Shown here in pieces: positions 38,047 to 51,909 of a stretch of 64,000 nt of DNA. Position 1 is the stretch's first letter, and every line of letters begins with the position of its first letter. Source of the DNA: Corella eumyota (taxonomy: Eukaryota > Chordata > Ascidiacea > Phlebobranchia > Corellidae). The stretch covers positions 8,130,501 through 8,194,500 of the forward strand of contig OY720097.1 in NCBI GenBank assembly GCA_963082875.1, written 5' to 3'. Made by a program: the position numbers and the translations under genes. The notes beneath the pieces are model-generated. The model was given only the letters and a program-made list of their open reading frames with translations, was not told the DNA's origin and did not search any database.

Positions 38047-38929
38047 TTGGCTAAAAACCCTATTAAAATAGGTGTACATTATTTTATAATTATACTTTGC
38101 TAATTTAAAGTTTAAAATGTAACATTATGCTTTGCTCTAAGCTTTTTTCGTAAACATTATATTCTTTCTATCAATATTACAATTAAATATGTTTTTTGAA
38201 TTTTAATTTGTTTGCAATTAATATTTACATAATGTAAATTTTAAGTTTTTGCTTACAAATCAGTTTTTTATTTTAAATGTTATTGGTTGCTAAATAAATA
38301 TTATAAAGCGTGTTAATTAAAGTTAAAGCTTGCTTTTTAGCTTTTAAATATTCGTCAGAGGCAATAACATGAAATATATAAAAACTTGAAAAACACATAC
38401 ATAATTTACTCAAACTTTATTGTTAAAAAAGTAAATGTCATTGTAATTGCATATTGTGTTGAAGTATTGTTTTTAATTTATGTAAATATAAAATGTAGCA
38501 TTGTTCACCAATACTTAATTTTTCAACCAAATTGATTTGTTACTTATAAAATAGAATCCGACTGTTAACTAAGCAAATTACATAAGACCAACAATTATAT
38601 TAATATATTTTAGTAACAACATTATTAAAATAATTATAAAGATCGTATTTTGGCATATTGATTTAAAAAGCATAAATAAAAAACGTTTTTTTTAATTGTA
38701 AAAAATAAAGCTGCGTAAATATAAAAGGAAGAGTAAAATTTATTTTATGGCAATAATTCGTTGTTCAAAGTTTTTTTAAAGTTAAACTAATAATTTAACT
38801 CTTACGGTTGTTTGTCGTACCTAAAAATTAAAATTTAACTTACAGTGAAAACTCGTGTACGTTAAAGCAATTTGTGTTTATTAGATATGCGTTTTGACCT
38901 TACCCAGTTAAATTTTAATTATGTTTTCA
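38047..38929 (+). other. P450 3' UTR and flank
   Basis: AT-rich non-coding sequence between the P450 stop and the LINE insertion. No open frame or repeat of note. Confidence 0.5.
38293..38298 (+). terminator. Likely poly(A) signal of the P450
   Basis: AATAAA about 250 bp after the stop codon. Other AATAAA words follow (for example near 38705), so the exact transcript end is uncertain. Confidence 0.4.
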
Positions 38930-38945
38930 AGGTTGCTATGATCAC
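38930..38945. repeat. LINE target-site duplication, left copy
   Basis: AGGTTGCTATGATCAC, identical to the copy at 41142-41157. Confidence 0.95.
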
Positions 38946-41141
38946 TTTTTTTTTTTTTTTTTTTTTTTTTTTTATTCGACACACAGAACAACAGGAAAGA
39001 ATAGCGTAGCACGTAGTAGTACATATCAAAAAACAAGTATTAAAAATCTTAAATAGCTAAATACAAACATAAACATAGTTTAAGGCAAAGTTGACCATTT
39101 TGTAAAAAATTTTTCCATTTTTTTAAATTTTTTATAACGATACAAATCACAATCTCTTAAGTTGGTTACAAAAAAAATAAGTTCCCTGATTGTTGGTGTC
39201 CGTTCAGCATATTTACAAATATAAACAATATATCTAGAGCATAATAATAATAAATTAATTAACGAATGAGAGTGATCATGCGAGACCACTCCAAACAAAC
39301 GTTCGCTGTTAGAAATAATTAAAGGAAGTCTTAATGTGGCCGCAATCCAGGATATGGCATCTTCCCAGAACACGTTGGTTACTGGGCATTTACAAAAAAT
39401 ATGGTAAATGGTCTCACTTTCGGCTTTACAAAAGGAACATACAGGCGTGTTCTTCACCCCAAACGCAAAGAGAGCATCGTTAGTAACTATGGCCCTAAGG
39501 TTTAATTTAATTTGAAAAGATCGCAATCTAGTCGTCAAACTTGTGTCCGCAGTTAGTTTATAGACTGATTTCCATACGTGTTCGTTTAAACTCGGGTCGT
39601 TAATAGTAGATTGCCATTTTAATTTTTGTTTTATCGGAGTTTTTGTATTATTTAATTGGTAATTGTAAATAGACTTAACTGTACCGCCGTATGTTTTAAG
39701 AAAAAGTAAAATATCATCTACGTATTTTAAACCTGAGCGCGTGTTATTGTTAAAATAAGAGTCGTCAACATATGGTAGCTTGGATTTTAGTTTTATATAA
39801 AAAATGTAATCGTCATTTGTATTTCCAATGTTATATTTTGAAACTAGGTCGCTAAATTCAATGTGTTCGCCATTGTTTGTATATAGTTGTGAGAGGTCGG
39901 TCAATCCACGTTGTAGCCAGTTGGGTTTAAAGAGATATTTTCCTCGATATTTAGTGGTCTTATTAAGAAATATTGGTTCGGCGACATCGTCAGGTGGTAA
40001 CATTATTTTTAATAGTTGTGCTGTTGTTCGTAAGTTACGAAGCGGTAAAATCCTCGTTATGTCTTTATGGTTGTAAATCAGTTTGGAACACATCACATTC
40101 GCAATTGTTTGCAGGTTTCCTGACGCACTTTCTATGTTTTTCCATTGAGACTTAAAGTTCTTATCAAAGAGTTTTGCTGCCCAACGTGTGTATAAGGCTA
40201 AGATGTAACTTTCTATATCAATCATATTAATTCCTCCCTCTTTATAATGAAGATGTAGTGTTTCGCGTTTCACACGTTCCCATTTGGAACCCCAAATAAA
40301 AACAAACAATTTTCTTTTTAATTTTGCCAAAAAAACCTTTGGTGGCAACACTGGTACAACGCTAAGTTTATATATTAAAGTAGGTATAACTAGGCTTTTG
40401 ATTATTGTTGTTTTTCCGATTAAAGTAAGGCCCCGAGAGGACCAGATTTGGAGTATGTTTGCAATTTTGTTAAGTGTTTCGCTAAAGTTTAAGTTGAAGA
40501 ATTGTTTATCACTAATGTATTTGGAAATCGGTATGCAAACGCCCAAATATTTAATGTTATCCGACGGCCATTGAAGGCCAGCGGAGGCGAAGGGATGCTC
40601 TTGGTTATTTCTACTTGCGCCAATATAAAAGGCTTGGCATTTTTCTATGTTCATGTTACACCCGGAGATGTCCCCGAAAAGATTTACAGTTTCAAAGACT
40701 TTATCAAATTCATCCGAGTCACCGTTGAGAAACACCAAAGTGTCATCAGCTAAGAGCGATACTTTAAGCCGGTCTTCATTTATTTTAATACCTTGAATAG
40801 ATTTGTTGATTCGTATTGCCGTTGCCAGACATTCTATGCAAAGAACAAACAGCGTTGGTGATAACGGATCGCCCTGGCGCACCCCCCTCTGTATAGAAAA
40901 ATAGCTGGATAGAAAATTATTATTGATAACTGAGCATTTAGGCCTTCTATAAAATGTATTTAACCATGATAGTACATAAGGGCCAAATCCAAATTGTATT
41001 AGAACCTCTTTCATGAAGACCCAGTCTAAGGTATCAAAAGCTTTATATATATCTAGGGCAATAATCGCCCCAGGAAGATTTAAATTATCCATATAATCAA
41101 TAACATTGAATATAAGTCTTAGATTTGAATATAAGTCTTAG
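38946..41141 (-). mobile_element. 5'-truncated L1/Tx1-type LINE, recent insertion
   Basis: Bounded by a perfect 16-bp target-site duplication, AGGTTGCTATGATCAC, at 38930-38945 and 41142-41157. The minus-strand 3' end is a poly(A) tail, seen as 28 T at 38946-38973. The inside is one open reverse-transcriptase frame. It lacks the ORF1 and endonuclease parts, so it was truncated at its 5' end on insertion. The perfect duplication, long tail and undamaged frame indicate a young copy. The 15-bp GAATATAAGTCTTAG is repeated at the 5' junction (41108-41122 and 41127-41141). Confidence 0.92.
39080..41141 (-). CDS. LINE reverse transcriptase, 5'-partial ORF2
   Basis: About 687 codons, open from the truncation point (in frame upstream of the first ATG at 41092 as LIFNVIDY) to the stop at 39080. 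Reverse-transcriptase blocks in order: IALDIYKAFDTLDW, FSIQRGVRQGDPLSP and the catalytic LLADDTLVF. The C-terminus has a zinc-binding-like CSFC..H..C motif (VCSFCKAESETIYHIFCKCP), as in the zf-RVT region of L1/Tx1 elements. The apurinic endonuclease domain is missing through truncation. The frame contains no internal stop. There is no sign that it is used by the host. Confidence 0.9.
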
Positions 41142-41157
41142 AGGTTGCTATGATCAC
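41142..41157. repeat. LINE target-site duplication, right copy
   Basis: AGGTTGCTATGATCAC, identical to the copy at 38930-38945; it flanks the truncated 5' end of the element. Confidence 0.95.
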
Positions 41158-42394
41158 GTACGCTTGATCGTGACTCTTTACTAACTAGCGACGCCTAGTG
41201 TTTAAACATCCAAACAGTGTTGCAACTTGTTTTTATTATTACATTAATTTAAATAAAATGCCCACTGATAGACAAAATAAAAATAGGTCTTTTTATGCCT
41301 GCCTTAATCTTACAGTAAAACAATGCAGTTTCACAATCAAGAATTGTTGCACTCAAAATAACGCAAAATGTATGCATCTATACGACCAAAAACGAATTAT
41401 TAAAAACAACACTTAACAGAAAATTAAATTATTATTTTATTAAAATTGTTTTTTTTTTTTCTCAATCATGATTAAGAAAGGCTGGGGTTCTCATTGTTGG
41501 TAAAATTAAGAATATGTTCAAAGTTTATTTAGTGAAATGTTTTTTTGTGTTTTTTGGTTATATTTAAACATTGGCTTGTTTTTACAATTTTATACTTTTT
41601 CTAAAGGCTACGCTAATTAAAAAATTTATGGTTTTTAAAACGAAATAATTTGATCAACTGCAGAAAAAATTAATTTCGACAACTTTTAAAATACAAGAAA
41701 TGTGATATGTAAAATTATAACAAAGTGAATCATCTGCTTTGACATTTAAACGTCTTAAAGTTTAAAATTTGAATATTGATTGTTAATATTTTTAATAGAA
41801 GCCTTAACATTACAGTTGCCAAAGTATTTTTAATACTTTTAACTAGAAGTTAGAGTTAAACATTAAAACATTGATTAAAATTTGCAGTTACAAAAACAAT
41901 TTTTAATATTTGAAGTAAATGTTAAAAAGTTTAATTAATGTTATAACTTTCAGACAAACTAATATTTTGTTAAAAATGTATTTAAATATCTTTATTTTAA
42001 TTCGTGTAACTGTATTGTATAATATTAATACACAAAACTAAATGTATTGACATTTGTAAAGTATGATAAGGGTTGCGTATCGGTACAGGTCACGCCTTAG
42101 GGGCTTTTAAAAGTACACAACAATACAATAATTATGCTTTACCAATACAGCGCATTAGCTTATTCTTATAACTACAAATCACATGTTTATTTATCCTCGT
42201 CGATAAAACAAAAATTTTGAACCAACACAAAATGCAGATATAAACAAATTTTTATCATCAACAATAAAATGTTGAACTTGTACACAAATATTAAATTATA
42301 TTTTATTTTATTTGTATACAGTTATAAATTCATTAAATTAATTTGCATACTCTGCTGAAATCCTTGCTTACTGAACTGTCGAAACCGGCCGGCT
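41158..42394. other. Intergenic, AT-rich
   Basis: I see no gene here. The only notable open frame (41198-41416, + strand) has no recognisable domain and ordinary AT-rich composition. Confidence 0.5.
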
Positions 42395-42609
42395 TATTAT
42401 AAATTTATAAACCCGTTGAAGCGCAACGTTCTGGTAGCAGTCTGCTATAACTTGATAGAACGTTACGCTCGAGTGAAAAATAAAAGCGATGGTTGTTGTT
42501 TGAGTTTCTCTGCGTTGTAATGTAGCGCGAGTGATAGTCGTGTGGAGTGGATAGTTCAGTACAGACGTGCTGCGCGGCGTCGCGTTTCGATGTGAAGTGT
42601 TCTATTTAG
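42395..42609 (+). promoter_or_regulatory. Candidate Mastermind promoter and non-coding first exon
   Basis: A GC-richer island with TTATAAATTTATAA at about 42396, followed by about 200 bp of non-coding sequence ending in a fair donor (TTTAG|GTAAAT, exon end 42609). The next acceptor is TTTCAG at 43371-43376, 56 bp before the ATG. Alternatively that acceptor could take a trans-spliced leader, as many tunicate mRNAs do (inference). Confidence 0.4.
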
Positions 42610-43000
42610 GTAAATAAAAGAACGACTCTCTACTTGTTAGTCATAAAACTGTTTTACTTTCGTTGTTAGGTTATCAATTGTCTAACACTTACAGACCTTT
42701 AATTAAATAGGTGGCATAAGTTAGATTTGATTAATACATAGCTTCAGAATCCTAAGCTCATTAAGCTAGTAAAGTGGTTTTGTATTTAAGGATACGGATA
42801 CCTATATGTCAGATTGTAATATTACACCATTTAAGGAAACATTCTCGCACGATATTACTATGTACACAGTAAATAGCGTGTTAATATTGCGAAGCTTTAT
42901 TTACGTAGCTTATATATATAGTCAGTAGTTCATAAAATTCGAGAATACGACTTTCTTTTTATGTGAGTCATATCAACAGTAGCATTAAATTTAAAAATAG

Positions 43001-43052
43001 AGAGCTCCTGTGTAACACACATATAAAGAGCTCCTGTGTAACACACATATAA
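43001..43052. repeat. Perfect 26-bp tandem duplication
   Basis: AGAGCTCCTGTGTAACACAC followed by ATATAA, at 43001-43026 and 43027-43052, identical in both copies. It lies in the putative 5' UTR intron of Mastermind. Confidence 0.9.
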
Positions 43053-43432
43053 AATCTAATAACAAAGTACATCAAAATACAAAAGTTAGTTTATAAAAGG
43101 CTTTTTTTAATTAGGAAAATTTTATTTAAACCTGTTAGGTAAGTAGTTAGTGGCCTATTATTTCTCATGTAATGAGTAATAGATTTGGCTAATAATAGAA
43201 TGTGTGTTTTTTATGTTTAAACATTATTTAACACTCTTAAAATGAAATATAAAAGTACAACTTTAAATTTTCATATATTTAAAGTTAAAAAAGTTGGTGT
43301 ACTATATATTTCCTGAATGGATCAAATGACAAATTATGTTTATATTTATTTAACGCTTTATCAATTTTTATTTCAGATTTTAATAACTTTGTAAGATAGT
43401 TTTAAAAATTTTTATGTTATTGTTTTGTAATT

Positions 43433-46400
43433 ATGTCTGGTGATTGTGCCCAGCCATTCGGTACTCAAAGTTGCTACTTAAATCGCTTTCAAAGGAGAAT
43501 AGACCAATGTAAACACAGGAGTCAGGTAACATTAAGCATCTTGATCTCTGAAACATTGTTTATGTGTTTATTTTCAAGTTTTATAAATTATTTAACAATT
43601 TTATTTTTTGTATGTATAGCCTATATAATTGTTTAATAAATATTTTAATATCATTTTAATGTAAATTTCAATCTTTTTTAATTTTTATTTTTTAAAAATC
43701 ATTTTTTTTAAATTTTTTCCTTGATGTTGTAACTTCTATAAATACAAGGTGTAAGCAAATTAATTTATGTTGTTTTATATCAGGAATGTGAGACCCGGCA
43801 CTTAAACAGTCAGCGGCAAAGAGATGAAATTAATCACAATCATACGTCTGAACTTTTAGCTCGCTCGCATGAAAGCAAGATGAAGAAAACAGGAAAATAT
43901 AAAACAGTGAGTTCATTTTCTTAAAATATCACATTTCGACTACCTTTAAATAAATCACTTTAAAAATGATGTGCCAAGATTTTACCAAATAAAACACTGT
44001 TATACTATTTTTAAGTAATAAACTTAAATAGAACAAATTTATATTCATATAAAAATATAATGATTAATGTAATATATTTAAATGTTAAATTAGTAATGTC
44101 GAACAAAAATTATTAATAAGCTAAAAATTTATATTTAAATGTTAAAATTACACATAAAAATAAATGACTTTTACTTTGATTACATTACATTGCTGAATGA
44201 TGTGTTGTATTGTTAAGCATTCAAGCATAAATTTTGCCAGTAGTTTTCCAGTTCTTATTTCTCTTTTATTGATTAAATGATCAAGTAAATTTCAGTTTGA
44301 CATAAGAAATACTGTTTAAGTAAATAAACAGGTTTTTGTTTTTTGGTGATGGGCCTTTTGATTTTAGTATTACTCATAGAATAGTAAATAAAAACTGGTA
44401 TTTCTACAAGTTTTTATATTTTTGTTTACAAATTAACATGTTTTAAATTCGATTATTATTCCAGTTGAAAAAACAATTTGGCTTAAAAATGAATTACAAC
44501 CTACATGGCAGTGCCATTTAAAGTGTTGCGTAAACAAATGATATTTGATTTTATTGTCCGTATTTAGATTTTAAAGGGCAATATCCCCTAGATTTCTTTA
44601 AAGCGACGCAACCGTTCGGTTTTTTTGCTCGGTTTAAGGAAACTACTGCGTACCGGTATCGTTTTCGTATCGATTTATTTGCTTTTATCAGTTTACTTAT
44701 TGAACAAATGGCCGCCCTCTGTTTCATTTTGTGTCTGCGGCGTCTCGCTCTTTCGCTGTATATTAGGTCTTTAAATTATGTCGCACACAGTCGTAATGTG
44801 AAGTTAGACACCCGCGCGTCGGTTTCAATACGACACGCTTCAACGCTGTGTGTACAACAAAAGCCGGGCGCCTTGGCAGTCAAGTTCTCAACGATTTTAA
44901 GCCGGGTTTTTATGCTTAAACACGCATTCGGGGTAACACGAGGATTATTGTGGCACTTGTAATTAAAGGGAAACTTTCGCTGTAACCGTGTAATACAAAA
45001 ATGGGGCTTTTGTTAAACTTTAAACCACAATTTTGGTAGCTATGTTATCAAAAACTCGACACGTATTATTTATGCATTTAATTAACACCTTCGGGAGTGA
45101 TTCTGTTGCGGTCGAGGTAAAATATAACATAAAATAAAGTATTTATTGAGTGCACGTTCTACTTATAAGACAAGCTTTTATACAAATAGCGCATTTTATT
45201 AAAACACGCGCGTGATTCGTGTAGTTGCTTTCCAAATCGCGCAGACCGCTTCCTGTGTGGTGATGTCATAAATGCGTTTTCTTCTCAATTCTTCCCTTGT
45301 AGTCTGGACGGTTTCGTTTTACCAACCCGCTAGAACAATAGAAACTTAAAAATCGACGGTTCTGATTTTCGGGTCACGTGACTAAAAATATTGCTGCGCG
45401 TGTGTGTGACGTCAGCGAATCCGTACGAGCGAAAGTGCACTGGTGTATGCGGTTGTTTATTGACTGTTGATTGGCTGAGCCTGTCTTGAAACGTTAGCAG
45501 AACTCGTGTTGTTGTTTGTTATTGTTCGCATTGATCAATGAAACGATAACTTTCAATAGTAAACAAGCACAGTGTGTGTGGGCCTCACGCTTCGTTTTAA
45601 CATGTCACGACATTTGCGGCCACAATTAGGCGACATAGAACTAACGCAATCACATCGTTTGCGACATATAGAAATTGATTATTATGTCAATCATGCGACA
45701 GTTATTGTTTGATTTTAAAAATCGCGTGATTTGGGGGTATTTTAGTCACTGTAAACACATCTAACCGACTCGTGACCATTTCCTATGCTTTCATGGCGTT
45801 GCGTTTAAATGGGTTTAATTATTAAACTTTCGATATTTTAACATCTGACAAAGGCAGAGTAAATGCCTGTTAAAGTATATTATCCATCATTCACAATACA
45901 AAAGAAACGTTCGTATGCCCAAGATAGCTTGAATTATTAATGTTTTGAGTTTGGGTTTACGCATACGCGAAATAACTATATCAGCCTAACACACATTTTA
46001 AGAACTTGGCGAGTTTTGTTCTTGGCTTTCGTATCGCTTGTTTTGACCGGAGGACGTACATCTTAAAACAACAACGACTGTGTGTAAGAAGTATGTGCGT
46101 TTCGTAGGTAGGTTGCCACTGGCGTTGGACTGTAAAACTTAATTGCACGACAGCGAACAATGATCATTAACAGGACGACCATAACGCTTGGTTTTAACTT
46201 TGACGTTATGGTTTTGGTGTATGAGCTGTCAACTGACTTTTGCCGATGGCGTAGTCTTAAGGCTTCGCAGTATTTTCTTGTGAGCTATTTAGTACCGCAA
46301 CCCTGTCAACCAACCTAAAGCGAATCAGACACGTGTCTTCAAAAGCGCGACTTTCTTGCTTTCGACCTTCACTTATAAATATTTTAACACGCGATGTTTA

Positions 46401-49400
46401 TCCGTAGGACTTTTAACACTACGCTGCAAATTTTGTGAAAAATCTAAAAATATGTTTCGAAAAATTTTCGAGTACGTCTACGGTAAGATATTTAAGAAAA
46501 CAAACGTTCTTCTATCAGTTAATACAAACTTGGTTTTGAATTACACAAGGTCATTAACTTACCTGAGATCGCAGACAATGATTACTTTCAATAGTTTCAC
46601 TTCACACGTTTCACAAAAGCTCGTTTGTGTAAATCAAATCGATCGCCCGGTGCGTTAAAATTGACATAAAAAATAACCATGATTTACAATCTCATTCCTT
46701 TAAAACAATATGCGATTGATATACTGTGAATTTGTTTTCCAAGTGTGTAATGATCAATTGGAATAAAGTGTTCTTTTGTTTTAAGTGCGTTTTGCACTTG
46801 TTTATCGGCTGCGTTGAGAACTGTTCGCACCCACTTATATTTTTATCACGCGAGCTTTTAAACATTGCCAACGGTGATTTTAGAAAAGCTTATGTTGTCA
46901 TTGGACGTGATTGAGGCTTGTAAGTTAAACGCCTTGCTAGGCGAACTTCAAAAAAACCTTATATCAACCTGTCATGCAATAAGTCGCAGTGCAGGTGGCG
47001 TGTACTTGTTTTCCTCGCCTATTCTCACTCTAATGTAAAGTGCCTAAAGTTTAAGAGAAAATCCTCGCTGTATTATTGGCAGTATATGAATACACAGCAA
47101 TACTGCTACACCAGTACGCACGAAACAGACGATGACGTCAACTTTCGCGTGACGCATTTGTCGGTCTTGAAATTGGACAAGCTGCGTACATGTCGGAAAT
47201 AGATTGCTTCAAGTTTTTGTTTTATTAGAATTGAAATTATTTTTGTTAATAATAAATTTTGGTAACTAAATATAAATATTTTAGGTAAAATAGGCAAAAA
47301 AAACTTCCCGTAATGTTGTATTTTAATTAAGAATGTAGTAAAGCCTAATTAAAGCTGCTGACATCGGTTAATAAATTACAAAAAATATATGCGAAACTTA
47401 GTGTCAATATTAATAAAAGGCCATGTTTTGCATATTAGTGTGCTTTCTATGCCCCGCCGTATCTCTCGTTTAACAGGTTATGTGGGTATATGATTTAGCA
47501 GTACAGTGAACTATTAACCTACGAAAGGGTCAAAAATGTTGTCGTTGGTTTCAGTAGGTTGCGGTAAATATATTTTCAGTGGTGATTGAGCGCCTACGCT
47601 GGAACATTCTCGTAAACATGACACACTCATTTTCGATCAATAAAAAAATCTTGGTACTGTGTGTTGTTACGGTTTGTTTTCCGCCTGGCCAATGTTAACT
47701 TTCGCTTACTTCGCATTTTATAAAATTTGGTTATTACATTATAACCTTTTTTGGATTTTTTCGTATAAGCGAAAAGTACTCCTTCCATATCATCGCATCA
47801 AGAATTTTGTTTCGAAAGTTATTAAAGTTATGTGACATATGGTATTCAAATATGTTTCTACCAATTGTAAACATTTGGCGCATAGTTGTTGTTATGCAAT
47901 GCGCAAATATCAAAATAAAAATCGATACACTCGTTTCGCCAATTTTGCCCAAGCAAGTGTGGTAATCTGTCGCACCAAGTAATTATAATTTCTTCGAAGC
48001 TTATGTTTGTTTCTACCCGATCGCTCGCACTTGAATCGATATTTTCAGAGCAAAGGTTTTCTGCCTACGAATTGTAGACTTGGCCTGCCAGACATGAATT
48101 TGTGATCTGTTTGTTTTCCTTTATGCAATAATTCCACTATTTGCGACCGCATTATCAACAATATTCACCAAAACCGTGTTTTTGAACTTAAACAAAGGGT
48201 ATTAGGTCCGTATATGTCTTTAACTAAACAAGCGGCCTGTTTTGATGTACTAGGTCGCCGGTAGATAGTCGATCGTACGATTCCTTGTATTTGTATAAGT
48301 TTATGTAACCCGATCTGGAATCGAATCAGCGTTAAATACTTGCCATGTAATATAGTGTAGTGAGCGCCGGGATGATGTGCGTTATATTAGTCGGTCGTAT
48401 ATATGTTGCCTGTGGGCATGCACCGTGACCAAATAATCGTAGGCTTTCGGAGAAAATTTTCTTTTGTTTTTCTGTAACGAAAGAGAGCAAAAGCGCAACT
48501 TTGAGAAATAAGTGAGAGATGGCGAAAAGTCGACGTCTCAGACTGCGGAGTGTCGCTTTTTCGCGTTTAAGCGAGTGCGACATTCAAATGGTTTCCAACT
48601 AGCGCGATCTCACTTCTAGTTGTTTTTGTAACTGGGGAAAAAACAAGTTTTTCCATCTCACACGCACATTGCACATATCCAAGCTAGCAAAAAAAAGATT
48701 TTTATGACATGCGGACACTCCCGGTTCTGACACGAATTTCGGCTTTGAATTTCAAAGTCCATTTCTAAACTTTCTAGGTGTTGTATATTATTTTCGAAAT
48801 GTAGCGTGACGTTTGTTTTTTTACGCATTTTTCAGGACAGCGGGAGAGCAAAGCAAACAAACGACTTGATCAACGGCTCACGAAACGACACCGACTTTAA
48901 CTCCATCGGCCGAGTAAGCATTATTAATATCTCAATTATATAATTGACGGGTTTGGCAACTCGGTAATGTTACATTACATTATCATGTTTAAAATTAAAC
49001 AACATCCAAGACTATGATTATATTTTCATGTTACTTTTTTTGTTTGTTGGATTTTTTTAAACTTGTTATTTGTAAAAAGCCTAATTGAAGAAATGTATAA
49101 AAATGTCATACCAGACAGTATTAAACAGTTGTTAAAATTGTAAAACGAAACCCCATATCTGATTTGTGTACTTTCCAATGTTATTAAAATGTTTGTGGTG
49201 CCCGTTCAAATTTAATATCGATAATATTATTAAATTTTAACTGTCACCAATGTCACTTAATTTGCTTACTGTCATTATAAAACCTAAATTTGCGAGACAT
49301 AGGCTAAATAAATTTTAACTACTTGCTATAAAACTTATTTTATTGGGATCTGTTTAGAGCACATTTATTACTATCAGGTTTCTAATATTAAATTTATAAG

Positions 49401-51872
49401 TTCTCTTAACTTGTTTTAAAAAAATATTTCTAGTGCTTTAACTTTTTAAACCAACTTTATAATGAAAATGTATTTATATTTATTTTATATAATACCAATT
49501 TATTTTGTTTTATCAATATGTATAAATTTTATTAAAAGTTTTGAAATTGTAATTTTGTTGAAGTTTACATTTTTTATTTACATTTTTTGGTTTTTATGTA
49601 AAGTTTTATATAATTAATCCCAAATTTACATTCCACTTATTTAAATACAAATCTCACAGTGTTAATAATTAATTAAATGTAATCAAGTCTACAAGTTTTT
49701 GTCACTTTTTCCAGCAGTTAAAGAGAAAGCATGATTGCAGCAATAATGCAGCTTTGGTGAAACCTAACAACATGATAAATGGCTGCGAAGGGCCACTGGT
49801 GCCTAACTGCGACATACAAAGCCTTATGGGAAACAATCGACCGTTTGATTTTCCCAATCAAAGCCATCCTGACGCGAAAGCCAAGAAAATGAAAATGGAC
49901 TCCGAAAACCAGTTCAAAGGAAGCTCAAATAACGCCAAAAGCGCCGGTTTGTTGCTTGTGTGATATTCTGTTTATTATAATTGCTGATTTCAGCAGTTTA
50001 TTGCTTGTCTGTAGACTAATAAGGTTGTTTTTTAATTTTTGTTTATGGAATACTACACAAAATTGATTTTCTTATATTATTTTTTCTCTTTTAATATAAA
50101 AAAATTTGAAGATTTTTATAGTTTAAGTCTTATTTAAATTCATGTCCAAATTTGATGAAGATTTTTTTCAACAAAATTTTTTTTATCATAAATTTTTGTT
50201 ATGTATATATATATTTATTGTTATTATTTAACTACATTACTAGGGGGAGCTGGAAATAATAACTGTATGAGCGGAAATGTTGGCCTTCATGTGCAAATAG
50301 TGCAGCAATTCAACAATGAACAGCAAAGGCGAATTGAAACTACGGTCAATGTAAATACAAGTATTAACTCGAATAATGGAGAAAGAAATGGAGGTTTGTA
50401 ATATTACTTAATGAGGTCTCAAAATTTATCAACATCCTTGAAAAAAATATCTCCCTTTCTTATGATTAAATTAATTTTTTTATAGAAATCACATTCACTT
50501 GCCTTACAATTTAAAAAAATATAAAATTTCTATTTGAATTTTTTTTAGGTGATATGCAATCAGTTAGTGTCAATGTCGGACCGAAAGACATCAAAAAAGA
50601 AAATGGCCCAGACGGTAAACCATCAACAAATACTCCTAATAGTTTTATGGGCAGCAATGATATGCAAATGCCAGCTAATAATCAAAGCAGCGAAGACGCA
50701 ATTGGAGATGGACTTTCTTCTCTTATTAATGATACTGACTTGGATGTGGATCTTGAGGTATAAATAAATTTAAAAATGTAATATTTAAAGCTTGATGTGC
50801 TTTTTGATAAGCCTTTTACCAAAAAAGGTCCGATTTTAATTTTTTTCACAAATGCTAGCCAAGAATTGACATAATTTTATTTTTAGCATTGGTTAAATGA
50901 GTTGACACAAAACACGAATGACGAGGACGGACTTCCCGAGTTTTCCCTCCAGGACTCGAAAAAGCAACAAAAACAGAACACACCACAAAAACAAAATTCC
51001 ATTCCAACCCCTGTCAGCAATAATATTCAGGTTAGCTATAAGGTTGTTGTTTTCCTGTGACAAATGAGACAGGTCGATTGTGTGCTACTCTATTTTTCCT
51101 TCCTGATCGACTTGGGCTTTATTCCCAAAATATTCTTCCAATACTTGAATGCATTTCCGGTTTGTGGCACACTCAACTGCACCGCACGCAATTGCAATGT
51201 TACTTTACTCTCTTGTTTATATTGTCATGTATTTTAAAGGTTTTGATTTTAAACTAGATCATTATTGTAAATAAATACGTATAGTTTTTTTTTTTAATTT
51301 AAGTTTAATAACATTACTTTTTTAATTAAAACTTTTTTGATTAGATATTTATTTTTTACCTTATTAGGTAAATATGGAAAACCAATTTCAGTGCAAAACT
51401 GAAAAAGTTGATTTTATGGGATTCGGCGGAAACAACAACAATTCCCAACAACAACAACAGCAACAACAGCAACAACAACAACAGCAACCCAACACGAAAA
51501 ACAACAATCATCGATATTTCAGCAATGAAAGTCAGTCAAACAACATGTCGTACATGCCACATAATAATGGTAACAATATGTTCAATGGAGTTAAGACACC
51601 GCCTCCATTTAGTAATTCCAATCCACAAAACATTCATATGTCCCCTCATCAAACTACCAGCTCCATGAACGAAAATATGACTAGCCAGCATATTCACAAG
51701 TAATTTAAAAAAAATTTATGATAACGAAATAGTTTGTTACAATAGTTTTTGTTATATAATTATATTAAAAAGGGGTGAATCAATCTTTTATATCTTTTCT
51801 CTTTTTCATTTTTTTTTTTTTGCAGGCTTAGTGTTTCTGTTAATTCAAAATTCAATGTCTTACAACAACAGC

Positions 51873-51909
<37 letters not shown>

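Noticed and set aside
38946-38973. Poly(T) run as a sequencing or assembly artefact
   Set aside because: It sits exactly between a target-site duplication and a LINE 3' end, as expected for a poly(A) tail.
44708-44962. 84-codon open frame in Mastermind intron 2
   Set aside because: Hydrophobic/basic composition without a recognisable domain, poor start context, no splice support; best explained by the CpG-rich composition.
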